The notes: generated by a model from the letters alone, not told the origin. 14,112 bases of DNA from JBDNIO01 sp041688215 (GCA_041688215.1 JBDNIO010000121.1:1-14112), one strand, 5' to 3'; positions 7,837-13,993 are shown, counted from the stretch's first letter. Numbers and translations are program-made.

Positions 7837-8364
7837 TCAACCGACCAAGCCGGGCGCGCCCCGCCGACGCTGCCATAGCCTGTTGCAGGCCAGCAACCCA
7901 AGCGACAGCGGGACGAGCCAGCCGAATAGCCCGGCAAAGGCCCCCAGGCCGGGGATCCCGAGCAGCAGGATCAGGCTCGGCGCACAGCAGGCGCCGCCCG
8001 CCAAAAGCGCGGGCAAAGCGCCGGCGACCAGCCCGGCACGATTCGGACGGCACATATCCGGATTCGCCCGCAGGTACAAGACACCGTGGATGTTGGCTGC
8101 GAGCAGGCCCGAGAGCAGGCCCGTAATCAGCAGGTTAAGCGGGCTGATCAACAACACCGCGTAGCCGGCCTCGGCGATCGCCATAGCCTCGAACAGGAAC
8201 GGACCGCGGGCGCTCACAACGCGTTCCAGGGATAGCGGCGCCACGCGCCAGTCCCACAGCGGCGGCGCCGCCAGACTAATATCCCCAATGGCGTACAGAT
8301 AGATCAGGCCGTAACCGAGGCCGACGAGCCACGGCAGCCGAAAGCGGCGTCGTTCATCCGTCAT
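7837..8364 (-). CDS. Small polytopic membrane protein with a CCxP motif, coupled to DUF3179 gene
   Basis: A 175-residue inner-membrane protein without a family name I can support. The ATG at 8364 is chosen because it overlaps the end of the DUF3179 gene by 11 bp (translational coupling) and gives a sensible N-terminus (MTDERRRFRLPWLVGLGYGL); the longer frame to 8523 lies inside the other gene. Hydrophobic segments fall at roughly residues 11-27, 57-75, 76-95, 110-125 and 129-161. The notable motif is GGACCAPSLILLLG, with Cys126-Cys127, plus Cys105 (NPDMCRPN) in the preceding loop and Cys160 near the end. Vicinal cysteines at a helix edge occur in some metal transporters such as MerT, which makes metal handling a possible but unproven role. 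It ends in an Arg-rich tail (WQRRRG), consistent with a cytosolic C-terminus. Confidence 0.75.
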   Translation of the reverse strand: MTDERRRFRLPWLVGLGYGLIYLYAIGDISLAAPPLWDWRVAPLSLERVVSARGPFLFEAMAIAEAGYAVLLISPLNLLITGLLSGLLAANIHGVLYLRANPDMCRPNRAGLVAGALPALLAGGACCAPSLILLLGIPGLGAFAGLFGWLVPLSLGLLACNRLWQRRRGAPGLVG

Positions 8365-9394
8365 CGCCGGCGAGCACCGCGGTTTCGGGATAGAAGGCGT
8401 ACCAGGCGAACCACATCGCCTCGAAACCGTGGACCGATTCGAGATTGGCGAGGGCTTGGCTTTGCGGCCCGGTAGCGGTGAACTCGAGATCCGCCAGGGC
8501 CCCGGCCGCCGGCAAGCGGCCACGCTCGCCCCGATAAACCCACGCGGTATCCAACCCGGGGTCGTGCAGGATTAGAAAATCGGCGTTTGCACCTCGATAG
8601 CGCAAACGCCCGTTTTCGGCGAGGGCACCACGGTCGACGGCCACGGCCTCGGCGGCCGTCCGGAAGCCGAAAACCACGCGTTTGGCTGGATAGCGCTCGC
8701 TTGCGTGCAACACGGGAAAAATGCGCGGCGAACCTTCGGCGTAATAGCCACCCTTAGGATTGTAGCTACCGTAGGGGTCGTCGCGATAATTGCGCATGTA
8801 GCCGGTGTCCTTGGACAGCACTTTGGTTTCCGGGTGGCGTGTCCGCCAACGCTCCCAGGTCGTCCAAAACACACGCACTTGGCGCAAGCCGTCACCCTGC
8901 TGCGGCCCTTGTACGGCCGTACCGAGTATTTGCGGCCAATGGCTCTCGGCGGCGCGGTCGTACATGATCAGGTTGCTGTTCACCAGGCGCCCCGATACGC
9001 CGAACTCGGTATCGCCGCGCTCGAAACCCAGGGCGGTGCCGGTGAGCGGGCAATAGGTGATGCTCAATGGCTTGCCGCCGACGCGGTCGTTGACGATCTC
9101 GTGCCACACCACAATCGATTGCGGATAGGCCTTGGCCTGGCCGTTGTGATACACGCCGATGATCCGGTCGCCGGGGTCGAGCCGGGCATCGGCCTGTTCG
9201 GCGGAAACGAATCGGGGGTTGTCGATCGAGGGGATACCGTCCTTGCCGGGACCGCCGGACAGGCTTTGATCCCAATAATGGCTCAAGCTGTCGGTAACCA
9301 GCGGCGGGGGCTGGGTCGGCGGACTGGTGGCCGTCGCCTGCGCCGCCGGGCCCAACCACAAGAAAACGGCCAACCAGAATGCGAAATGTTGCAT
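8354..9394 (-). CDS. DUF3179 domain-containing exported protein
   Basis: A 346-residue protein with a signal peptide (MQHFAFWLAVFLWLGPAAQA) and a DUF3179 domain. Family blocks seen are KDGIPSIDNPRFV (51-63), DRIIGVYHNGQAKAYP (76-91), WHEIVND (97-103), ITYCPLTGTALGF (112-124), FGVSGRLVNSNLIMYDR (131-147), then TGYMRNYRDDPYGSY further on. Cys115 and His98 are the conserved polar residues; members often have YCPLCGT, so a second Cys is replaced by Thr here. The biochemical role of DUF3179 is not established to my knowledge. The start at 9394 has GGAGG 6 nt upstream. The gene overlaps the following membrane-protein gene, which implies their products are made together. Confidence 0.92.
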   Translation of the reverse strand: MQHFAFWLAVFLWLGPAAQATATSPPTQPPPLVTDSLSHYWDQSLSGGPGKDGIPSIDNPRFVSAEQADARLDPGDRIIGVYHNGQAKAYPQSIVVWHEIVNDRVGGKPLSITYCPLTGTALGFERGDTEFGVSGRLVNSNLIMYDRAAESHWPQILGTAVQGPQQGDGLRQVRVFWTTWERWRTRHPETKVLSKDTGYMRNYRDDPYGSYNPKGGYYAEGSPRIFPVLHASERYPAKRVVFGFRTAAEAVAVDRGALAENGRLRYRGANADFLILHDPGLDTAWVYRGERGRLPAAGALADLEFTATGPQSQALANLESVHGFEAMWFAWYAFYPETAVLAGDDG

Positions 9395-9400
9395 GACCTA

Positions 9401-9405
9401 CCTCC
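9401..9405 (-). promoter_or_regulatory. Shine-Dalgarno (GGAGG) of the DUF3179 gene
   Basis: GGAGG on the minus strand, 6 nt from the ATG at 9392-9394, supports that start and the signal peptide it produces. Confidence 0.7.
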
Positions 9406-9546
9406 GATGTCGATCGCTTCGTCAGCCGGAACGGCCATGCCTCGGCAATCTCGCGCAAGCATGCGGCCGGCTTACTACTGGAGACCGTGGCGGACGCCAT
9501 AATCTTTCCCGGTCGAGGCCTCATCCGTCCCCGGATGCCGGGTGGT

Positions 9547-10200
9547 TCAAAAATGAAAGCCGTAGCGAATGCCCGCGTTGTTGATGCCGTCATTTTTACC
9601 GATGAACGGCCCATTGGAAGAATGCTGGTAATAGGCGGACAGGCTGTGGTGTTGCATGAAGCGCAGGCCCGCCTCAAGCGTGCCCAGCCATAATATGCGC
9701 TGTCCCAGCTCCAGCCCGTCACCACCATCGAGATTGCCGTCGTGCAGGGAGGCGCCGAATCCCGCCCGCAGCAGGTAACGGCGCTCCGGCAAACCATCCC
9801 AGGCCAGGCCGCCGTATAGCTGGTCCGAGGTATCGCCGTCGCCTTGCGTCGTAATCCCGACGAACGGCAGAATTCGCCCGAACCGGCCGGGGATTTGCCA
9901 GGGCCAGGTGCGTGCGGTGAATACGACCTCAATATTGATATCCACCCCGCTCTCGTCGTCGCCATTGGTGAGCACCGTTATATCGTGGTCGAGAGCGCCA
10001 ACCCGAATCTCCTTGAGAAACCGTTCGGAATCGCCTGCCTGGTTCGCTACGGCAAGCGCCACAGTCCCTTTTTGCACAAGCACCTGTCCACGGGAACCGT
10101 CGCCGTCCCCGGCGACGGCGGGTATGGCGGCAAGCACACCCATCAGAGCTATCAGTTCTGCCGCCACCGCCAGCATGCGGTGGCCACGACGCCCACGCAT
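9547..10200 (-). CDS. PagL-like acyloxyacyl hydrolase family outer-membrane protein
   Basis: About 217 residues from the ATG at 10200, which gives an Arg-rich start and a signal peptide (MRGRRGHRMLAVAAELIALM, cleavage near AVAG). The ATGs at 10254 and 10176 are alternatives, and none has a strong Shine-Dalgarno. The mature part shows alternating beta-strand patterns and ends in Phe (GIRYGFHF), as outer-membrane barrels do. The C-terminal block LSAYYQHSSNGPFIGKNDGI resembles the lipid A 3-O-deacylase PagL site YSHxSN, with His and the second Ser (H-S-S-N) in the catalytic spacing. The Glu that completes the PagL triad is not obvious; Asn stands near its place. It may trim acyl chains from lipid A or be a non-catalytic barrel of the same fold. 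It lies 152 bp before the DUF3179 gene on the same strand and is the first intact gene of the cluster. Confidence 0.75.
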   Translation of the reverse strand: MRGRRGHRMLAVAAELIALMGVLAAIPAVAGDGDGSRGQVLVQKGTVALAVANQAGDSERFLKEIRVGALDHDITVLTNGDDESGVDINIEVVFTARTWPWQIPGRFGRILPFVGITTQGDGDTSDQLYGGLAWDGLPERRYLLRAGFGASLHDGNLDGGDGLELGQRILWLGTLEAGLRFMQHHSLSAYYQHSSNGPFIGKNDGINNAGIRYGFHF

Positions 10201-10254
10201 GCTGCGCTCAAAAATGATATTGGCGGTCAAATCCCCGGGCACCGGCACCCGCAT

Positions 10255-10318
10255 GGCCGCCTCCAGGCGTCGGTTAACGCCCCCACCATAGCGTCGAAAC
10301 GATGTTGGTTGCTGCTCA
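10255..10318 (-). pseudogene. Possible 5' remnant of a gene starting MSSNQHRFDAM
   Basis: An ATG at 10317-10319 overlaps the TGA of the preceding fragment as ATGA, the classic coupling of adjacent genes. It opens a short frame (MSSNQHRFDAMVGALTDAWR...) that ends after about 30 codons inside the PagL-like gene's leader. ECF sigma factors sometimes begin with a similar RFDAxV stretch, but the match is too short to name. It reads as the stump of a truncated gene. Confidence 0.25.
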
Positions 10319-10450
10319 TATCCGTGGCACCCGGTTTTTTTGCCTTCGCTTCTTAAGAAGATCGCGTAGGCGGGTAATCGATTTCATCACAAAGCTGGAG
10401 AACGCGAAGAAGACGCCCCCAATCAGTGCGGAGCCCAGCAGAGCAGGGTA
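10316..10450 (-). pseudogene. Fragment of a small membrane protein (DUF1772-like stretch)
   Basis: The minus strand from about 10450 reads PALLGSALIGGVFFAFSSFV, then MKSITRLRDLLKKRRQKNRV and a TGA at 10316-10318. The block GGVFFAFSSFVMK..TRL resembles the first helix of DUF1772 proteins. The tail is basic and does not look like that family. Upstream, an in-frame TGA falls within the 32-bp palindrome and no start codon is present, so the 5' end seems lost at that point. The family match rests on about 20 residues. Confidence 0.35.
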
Positions 10451-10477
10451 GATTCAACTTGCAAGTTGAATCTACCC
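10446..10477. repeat. Perfect 32-bp palindrome
   Basis: Sixteen bases (GGGTAGATTCAACTTG) are followed directly by their exact reverse complement, with no spacer. It begins where the upstream gene fragment loses its reading frame and ends 5 bp before the target duplication of the MITE. It could be a cruciform-forming site, the abutted ends of two elements, or a dyad terminator (without T-run). Confidence 0.9.
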
Positions 10478-10482
10478 CGTTA

Positions 10483-10490
10483 ATCGTATA
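10483..10490. repeat. Target-site duplication ATCGTATA, left copy (right copy 10667-10674)
   Basis: An identical 8-mer directly abuts both outer ends of the MITE-like element, the mark of transposase-mediated insertion. Removing the element and one copy restores a continuous ...GTTAATCGTATAAAAGG... sequence. Confidence 0.85.
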
Positions 10491-10666
10491 AGTGGTTCTA
10501 ACATTCACTCAGGTTATTTCGTCTTTCCGGAAAATGCATAGCATTTATCCGGAATCCAGGTAGATTTAAGCCATAGATTCCGGGTTCACTACGTTCGGCT
10601 CGCGAAGCTCGGGCTACGCGATCCCGGAATGACGGCCCTATTACCTGAATCGTCGTTAGAACCACT
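10491..10666. mobile_element. MITE-like element, 176 bp, with 12-bp TIRs and 8-bp target duplication
   Basis: AGTGGTTCTAAC at 10491-10502 is the perfect reverse complement of GTTAGAACCACT at 10655-10666. The element is flanked directly by ATCGTATA at 10483-10490 and again at 10667-10674. The inverted similarity extends inward (ATTCACTCAGGTTATT against ATTCAGGTAATAGGG, then TTCCGG). Internal hairpins include TTCCGGA...TCCGGAA around 10530-10553 and GGAATC...GATTCCGG around 10550-10582. It has no coding capacity, so it must have been moved by a transposase from elsewhere. The exact 8-bp duplication implies a fairly recent insertion. IS families making 8-bp duplications (for example IS66, ISL3, IS256, IS1595) are candidates, but the ends do not identify one. 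Confidence 0.9.
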
Positions 10667-10714
10667 ATCGTATAAAAGGTGTCACCGTATTAAGGTTTGT
10701 GCGCTTGGAAAAGT

Positions 10715-10881
10715 TAGCCGGTTTAGCTAACACGCGCGCCAGTTCATAGCACGCCGTGGGTATGCAAAAGCCACAGCAACAGACTGCCGGCGGCAAGAAA
10801 TCCGAGAAAACTCGAGCCTGCTTTCCAGTTGAGCCGCCGGGTGAGTTTTTGCTGATTTATACCCGAGAGCAAATAAGGACG
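10715..10881 (-). repeat. Right copy of the diverged 167-bp direct repeat (partner 4379-4545)
   Basis: It covers the last 46 codons (with stop) and the downstream flank of the complete GIDE gene. It pairs gap-free with 4379-4545 in the same orientation. With that copy it brackets the segment holding the envelope cluster. Confidence 0.85.
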
Positions 10882-11535
10882 GCCCACGCTTCGCGACATT
10901 ACATGCAGGCCCGACAGAGCTTCTGGCGGATTCAGGCTTTGCTCGCGTCGCACCTGTATATGCGCAACGCGGCGCGCGGCTTCCCATTCGCGCGCATCGA
11001 TCTGGGCGTCCCTGTTCACGTCGAATCGTTCCAGCAGCTTCGGCTGGTCCTTTTTCCATTCGGCCAGCAAGTCGCGGGCAGCGGTTTCAATGTCTACCTC
11101 AACATGCGTGCGCATGGTACGGAAATCGCCGACGGCGTAAAGCGGGCCGCCAGCCTGGATCAGTTCCTCACGATAACGATATTCGCCGCTGAAAAATACG
11201 GAGCCAGCGCGCGGCCCGCGCTCGGGTTGCGGCGTGCTGCCGTACCAGCTGTGGCTGTGCGTGGGGATAACCTGCGCGCCTTCGGGGTCGATAATGCAGC
11301 GGCCGGTGCCATCATCCAGAAAGAATAAATCGTCGCTGGTGCCTGAGCGCACTTTGCGCCAGGTGTTGCGTTTACCGCTGCGAACCCTGCGGTGCACACT
11401 GTATTTCCACCACAGGCAATGGGTGCCTGTAAGCGGGCAAACAATCGCGGGGCCGTCGAGCAGCCCGCCAATGCCTTCGAGTTCTACATAACCCTGGGCG
11501 GCCGAGCGGATGCGCGAGGTGGGAATGTCGCGCAT
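10744..11535 (-). CDS. GIDE-domain membrane protein with EF-hand-like loop (N-terminus cut by amber codon)
   Basis: From the ATG at 11535 this gives 263 residues. Residues about 15-150 match the bacterial GIDE ('E3 ubiquitin ligase-like') domain: CPLTGTHCLWWKY, TWRKVRSGTSDDLFFLDDGTG, IIDPEGAQVI. Residues 172-183 (DVNRDAQIDARE) fit a canonical EF-hand calcium loop, with acidic or Asn ligands at positions 1, 3, 5, 9 and 12. Residues 240-258 form a C-terminal membrane helix before HTHGVL. Homologues also have an N-terminal helix. Here the frame upstream encodes exactly that, but a TAG interrupts it (see the 11536-11634 entry). Bacterial GIDE proteins often sit beside lemA, as here. Their function is unknown and they are not shown to be ubiquitin ligases. 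The truncated form may still be made, or the gene may be dying. Confidence 0.8.
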   Translation of the reverse strand: MRDIPTSRIRSAAQGYVELEGIGGLLDGPAIVCPLTGTHCLWWKYSVHRRVRSGKRNTWRKVRSGTSDDLFFLDDGTGRCIIDPEGAQVIPTHSHSWYGSTPQPERGPRAGSVFFSGEYRYREELIQAGGPLYAVGDFRTMRTHVEVDIETAARDLLAEWKKDQPKLLERFDVNRDAQIDAREWEAARRVAHIQVRREQSLNPPEALSGLHVMSRSVGRPYLLSGINQQKLTRRLNWKAGSSFLGFLAAGSLLLWLLHTHGVL

Positions 11536-11634
11536 GAGATTGGCACGGTGCAGGCTGCGAAAACACTGGATGAACAGGAAGATGGCTGCACCGCAGCTTA
11601 GCGCGGCCAGCCACTAGAACTCACTGGATTCCAT
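11536..11634 (-). pseudogene. Missing N-terminal part of the GIDE gene, with in-frame TAG
   Basis: In frame with the GIDE gene, the ATG at 11632-11634 reads MESSEF, then TAG (11614-11616), then WLAALSCGAAIFLFIQCFRS and LHRANL, running straight into MRDIPTSR. The hydrophobic stretch is a typical N-terminal membrane anchor. One base change from a sense codon (for example TGG, CAG or TAT) explains the stop. No other ATG, GTG or TTG start in this frame lies between the stop and 11535. Confidence 0.7.
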
Positions 11635-11656
11635 CGGTTAGCGTGAAAAGAGTTTA

Positions 11657-11715
11657 ACCGCAGAGAGCGCAGAGGGCGCAGAGAAGAATTGGCGCGTTGT
11701 TATTCACTCTGCGGT
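11657..11715. repeat. Intergenic palindromic repeat with CGCAGAG units
   Basis: ACCGCAGAG (11657-11665) is the reverse complement of CTCTGCGGT (11707-11715). Between them CGCAGAG repeats twice more. It lies between the GIDE gene and lemA. The layout is like the repeat at 13890-13978, and such purine-rich units recur between genes in many environmental bacteria. It may act as a hairpin between the two genes. Confidence 0.65.
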
Positions 11716-11756
11716 AAATAGTTTTGTTTTAATTCTTGTATGTCGTTTCATTGCGA

Positions 11757-12335
11757 TTAGGCGAACAGCGTCTTTACACTCACGTCGCTTATTTCCTCGG
11801 CCTGAAATTCCAGCAACGTACCGCTGCCAAAACCGAAATAACGGGCGATGATCACGTCCGGGAATTGTTCGATACGCACGTTATTCACATTCACGCTCTC
11901 GTTATAGAACTCACGACGGTCGGCGATGCTATCTTCCAGGGCGGTAATGCGTGACTGCAAACGCTGGAAGGATTCGTTGGCCTTGAGGTCGGGATAGGCC
12001 TCGGCCACGGCGAACAAATTGCCCAGACCCATGCGCATTTGTGTTTCGGACTTGCCCACGCTTTTTACATCGCCGCCCTGGCGTGCACGCTCGGCGTCGG
12101 CACGCGCCTGCATCACTTTTTCCAGCGCGTCTTTTTCGTATTCCATGTACTGCTTGCAGGTTTCCACCAGCTTGGGCAATTCGTCGTGACGCTGTTTAAG
12201 CAGTACGTCTATATTGCTCCAGGCCTTGGCCATGGCGTGTTTCAGGCGTACCAGATTGTTGTAAATAAAGACCGCGTACACGGTACGCCCAAGCAGGCAG
12301 CCGAGCACAATGCACCAGATGATGTTGCTAGTCAT
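11757..12335 (-). CDS. lemA: LemA family protein
   Basis: A 192-residue protein with one N-terminal membrane helix (about 4-26) followed by long alpha-helices. Family blocks are YNNLVRLKHAMAKAWSNIDV, LLKQRHDELPKLVETCKQYM, EAYPDLKANESFQRLQSRIT and REFYNESVNVNNVRIEQFPD, ending in the GFG segment. The length is normal for LemA. The ATG at 12335 has a GGGGGGAT stretch about 8 nt upstream. It should be membrane-anchored with the helical part on one face of the inner membrane. The molecular role in bacteria is unclear. The GIDE gene follows on the same strand after 123 bp from the expected start, so the pair may form a small operon. It is transcribed divergently from gor. Confidence 0.93.
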   Translation of the reverse strand: MTSNIIWCIVLGCLLGRTVYAVFIYNNLVRLKHAMAKAWSNIDVLLKQRHDELPKLVETCKQYMEYEKDALEKVMQARADAERARQGGDVKSVGKSETQMRMGLGNLFAVAEAYPDLKANESFQRLQSRITALEDSIADRREFYNESVNVNNVRIEQFPDVIIARYFGFGSGTLLEFQAEEISDVSVKTLFA

Positions 12336-12444
12336 AAAAGATATCCCCCCATTTGTTTGCGCATTTTAGTTTATCACCGACATTACAGTTTGGTCTTAAT
12401 CAGTGGGCTACAATGGCGCACTGAATTTTCCGTATGGAATGCAC
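12336..12444. promoter_or_regulatory. Divergent promoter region of lemA and gor
   Basis: The 109-bp AT-richer gap between divergent genes must hold both promoters. On the plus strand TACAAT at 12409-12414 is a possible -10 for gor, but no -35 at proper spacing is convincing. No operator motif such as an OxyR site could be recognised by eye. Confidence 0.35.
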
Positions 12445-13794
12445 ATGAGCACCAGTTACGACTTTATTGTTATCGGCGGCGGCAGTGGCGGGGTGGCCAC
12501 CGCGCGCCGCGCTGCCAAGTACGGCGCCAGGGTGTTGTTGATCGAAGAAGGTCGCCTGGGCGGTACTTGCGTGAATGTGGGCTGTGTGCCGAAAAAAATC
12601 ATGTGGCACGCGGCGCAGTTGATGCATGGATTCAGTGATGCCGAAGATTACGGTTTTGCCGCCGTCGAGCCCGAGCACAACTGGGGCAAACTGGTGGCGC
12701 GGCGCGAGGCCTATATCCGTCGCCTGAACGAAATTTATGGCCGTAACCTGGACAAGGCGGGAGTTGCAGTTATTTCCGGGCAGGCGGCCATGCTGGACGG
12801 CAAAAGAGTGCAGGTAAATGAGGCGATTTACAGCGCGCCGCATATTCTGATTGCCACCGGTGGGCACCCGAGCTGGCCGGAAATCCCGGGTGCCGCGCTG
12901 GGCACGGACTCCGATGGTTTTTTCGGCATGCAAAATTGCCCCGCCTCTGTGGCACTTGCCGGTAGCGGCTACGTCGCAGTGGAGCTTGCGGGCGTGCTCA
13001 ATGCTTTGGGTGCGCACGTCACCTTGATACTGCGCAAGGCACATGTGGTCAAGCAATTCGATGCCATGCTGGGCGATACTTTACTGGAGCACCTGCAAAA
13101 ATCCGGTGTGGAAGTTGTTACGGATACACAGGTTACCCAACTCACCGAGGCAGATTCCGGTGTGCGCGCCGAGTTCGACACAGCACGCGAGGCGCAATCC
13201 TTTGACGCCCTCATCTGGGCCATTGGTCGCAGTCCGAATACCCACGGCCTGAACCTGGAAGTCGCCGGCATTGATGTGGGCGCCAAGGGGTATATCGAAA
13301 CCGACAAATATCAGAACACCAACGTCGAAGGCATTCTTGCGGTCGGCGATGTTACCGGCCGGCTGGAACTTACCCCCGTCGCTATCGTTGCGGGTAGACG
13401 CCTGGCGGATCGCCTGTTTGGCGGGCAGGCGGACCGGCATCTGGATTACCAGAATGTGCCCACCGTGGTTTTTACCCATCCACCCATCGGTACCGTGGGC
13501 CTGAGCGAAGCCGACGCCCGCAAGCAATATGGCGACGACGCAGTCAAGGTTTATACCAGCCATTTCACTTCACTTTATTACGGCGTAATGGAACATAAAT
13601 CGCCGAGCGATATGAAGCTGGTGTGCATCGGAGAAGAGGAAAAAGTCGTAGGGTTACATCTGATCGGCGAGGGTGCAGACGAAATGTTGCAAGGCTTTGC
13701 AGTCGCGGTACGCATGGGCGCCACCAAGCGTGATTTTGACGATACCGTAGCCATTCACCCCACCGGCGCTGAAGAGCTGGTTACCATGACTTAG
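12445..13794 (+). CDS. gor: Glutathione-disulfide reductase
   Basis: A 449-residue flavoenzyme that reduces oxidised glutathione with NADPH in the cytosol. The ATG at 12445 gives the usual start (MSTSYDFIVIGGGSGGVATA) and has a GGA a few bases upstream; the frame extends to 12403 without support. The FAD-binding GGGSGG is at 11-16. The redox disulfide is Cys42 and Cys47 in GGTCVNVGCVPKK. The NADPH domain has GSGYVAVELAGVLNALGA and the Arg-Lys of LILRKAH, which favours NADP over NAD. The second FAD motif is EGILAVGDVTG. The C-terminal HPTGAEELVTMT carries the catalytic His-Glu pair. Length and end match E. coli Gor (450 residues) rather than lipoamide dehydrogenase. It is an intact, ordinary gene. 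Confidence 0.95.
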   Translation: MSTSYDFIVIGGGSGGVATARRAAKYGARVLLIEEGRLGGTCVNVGCVPKKIMWHAAQLMHGFSDAEDYGFAAVEPEHNWGKLVARREAYIRRLNEIYGRNLDKAGVAVISGQAAMLDGKRVQVNEAIYSAPHILIATGGHPSWPEIPGAALGTDSDGFFGMQNCPASVALAGSGYVAVELAGVLNALGAHVTLILRKAHVVKQFDAMLGDTLLEHLQKSGVEVVTDTQVTQLTEADSGVRAEFDTAREAQSFDALIWAIGRSPNTHGLNLEVAGIDVGAKGYIETDKYQNTNVEGILAVGDVTGRLELTPVAIVAGRRLADRLFGGQADRHLDYQNVPTVVFTHPPIGTVGLSEADARKQYGDDAVKVYTSHFTSLYYGVMEHKSPSDMKLVCIGEEEKVVGLHLIGEGADEMLQGFAVAVRMGATKRDFDDTVAIHPTGAEELVTMT

Positions 13795-13889
13795 ATTTCA
13801 GCCGCCGCACAAAACCGCTTCAGCTTCGAATGCGTAGCCTCTTACGAGCGTATTCCATATGTCTTGGTCTTAGCCCGCACTCGATTATG

Positions 13890-13978
13890 AACACGGAGGC
13901 GCGCAGAGGCACACAGAGGAAAGGTTTTAAGATACATAAAGATTCTCTACGCGCCTCCGTGCGCCTCTGTGTTTTTAA
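13890..13978. repeat. Dispersed palindromic repeat (ACACGGAGGCGCG type)
   Basis: AACACGGAGGCGCG at 13890-13903 pairs imperfectly with CGCGCCTCCGTG at 13950-13961, and GCACACAGAGG pairs with CCTCTGTGT at 13964-13972. The centre is AT-rich. The two arms could fold into a long hairpin. Its design matches the CGCAGAG repeat upstream of lemA. Confidence 0.65.
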
Positions 13979-13993
13979 CCGCGCAGCGAAAAT

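Noticed and set aside
8365..8523. Extension of the CCxP membrane protein to an upstream ATG at 8523
   Set aside because: The extension lies wholly within the DUF3179 coding region and is Arg/Pro/Ser-rich; the ATG at 8364 overlaps the DUF3179 stop in a typical coupled arrangement.
8705..9502. Plus-strand open frame (265 codons) opposite the DUF3179 gene
   Set aside because: The minus strand encodes a clear DUF3179 protein with signal peptide; the plus frame has no recognisable motif.
9524..9540. Terminator after the PagL-like gene (CATCCG...CGGATG stem)
   Set aside because: The stem is only 6 bp and there is no T-run on the minus strand.
4568..11616. Possible amber (TAG) recoding, since both mmsB and GIDE have in-frame TAG codons
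   Set aside because: The IS66 transposase, the transporter and gor all end at TAG at the expected length, and the mmsB fragment is broken by other lesions, so the stops are ordinary mutations.
11657..11715. CRISPR array or tandem repeat suggested by recurring CGCAGAG
   Set aside because: The units are 7-mers within one small palindromic element, with no spacers of uniform length and no cas genes.
12403..12444. Earlier start of gor at 12403
   Set aside because: The extra 14 residues do not belong to the family and overlap the likely promoter; the ATG at 12445 gives the standard N-terminus.
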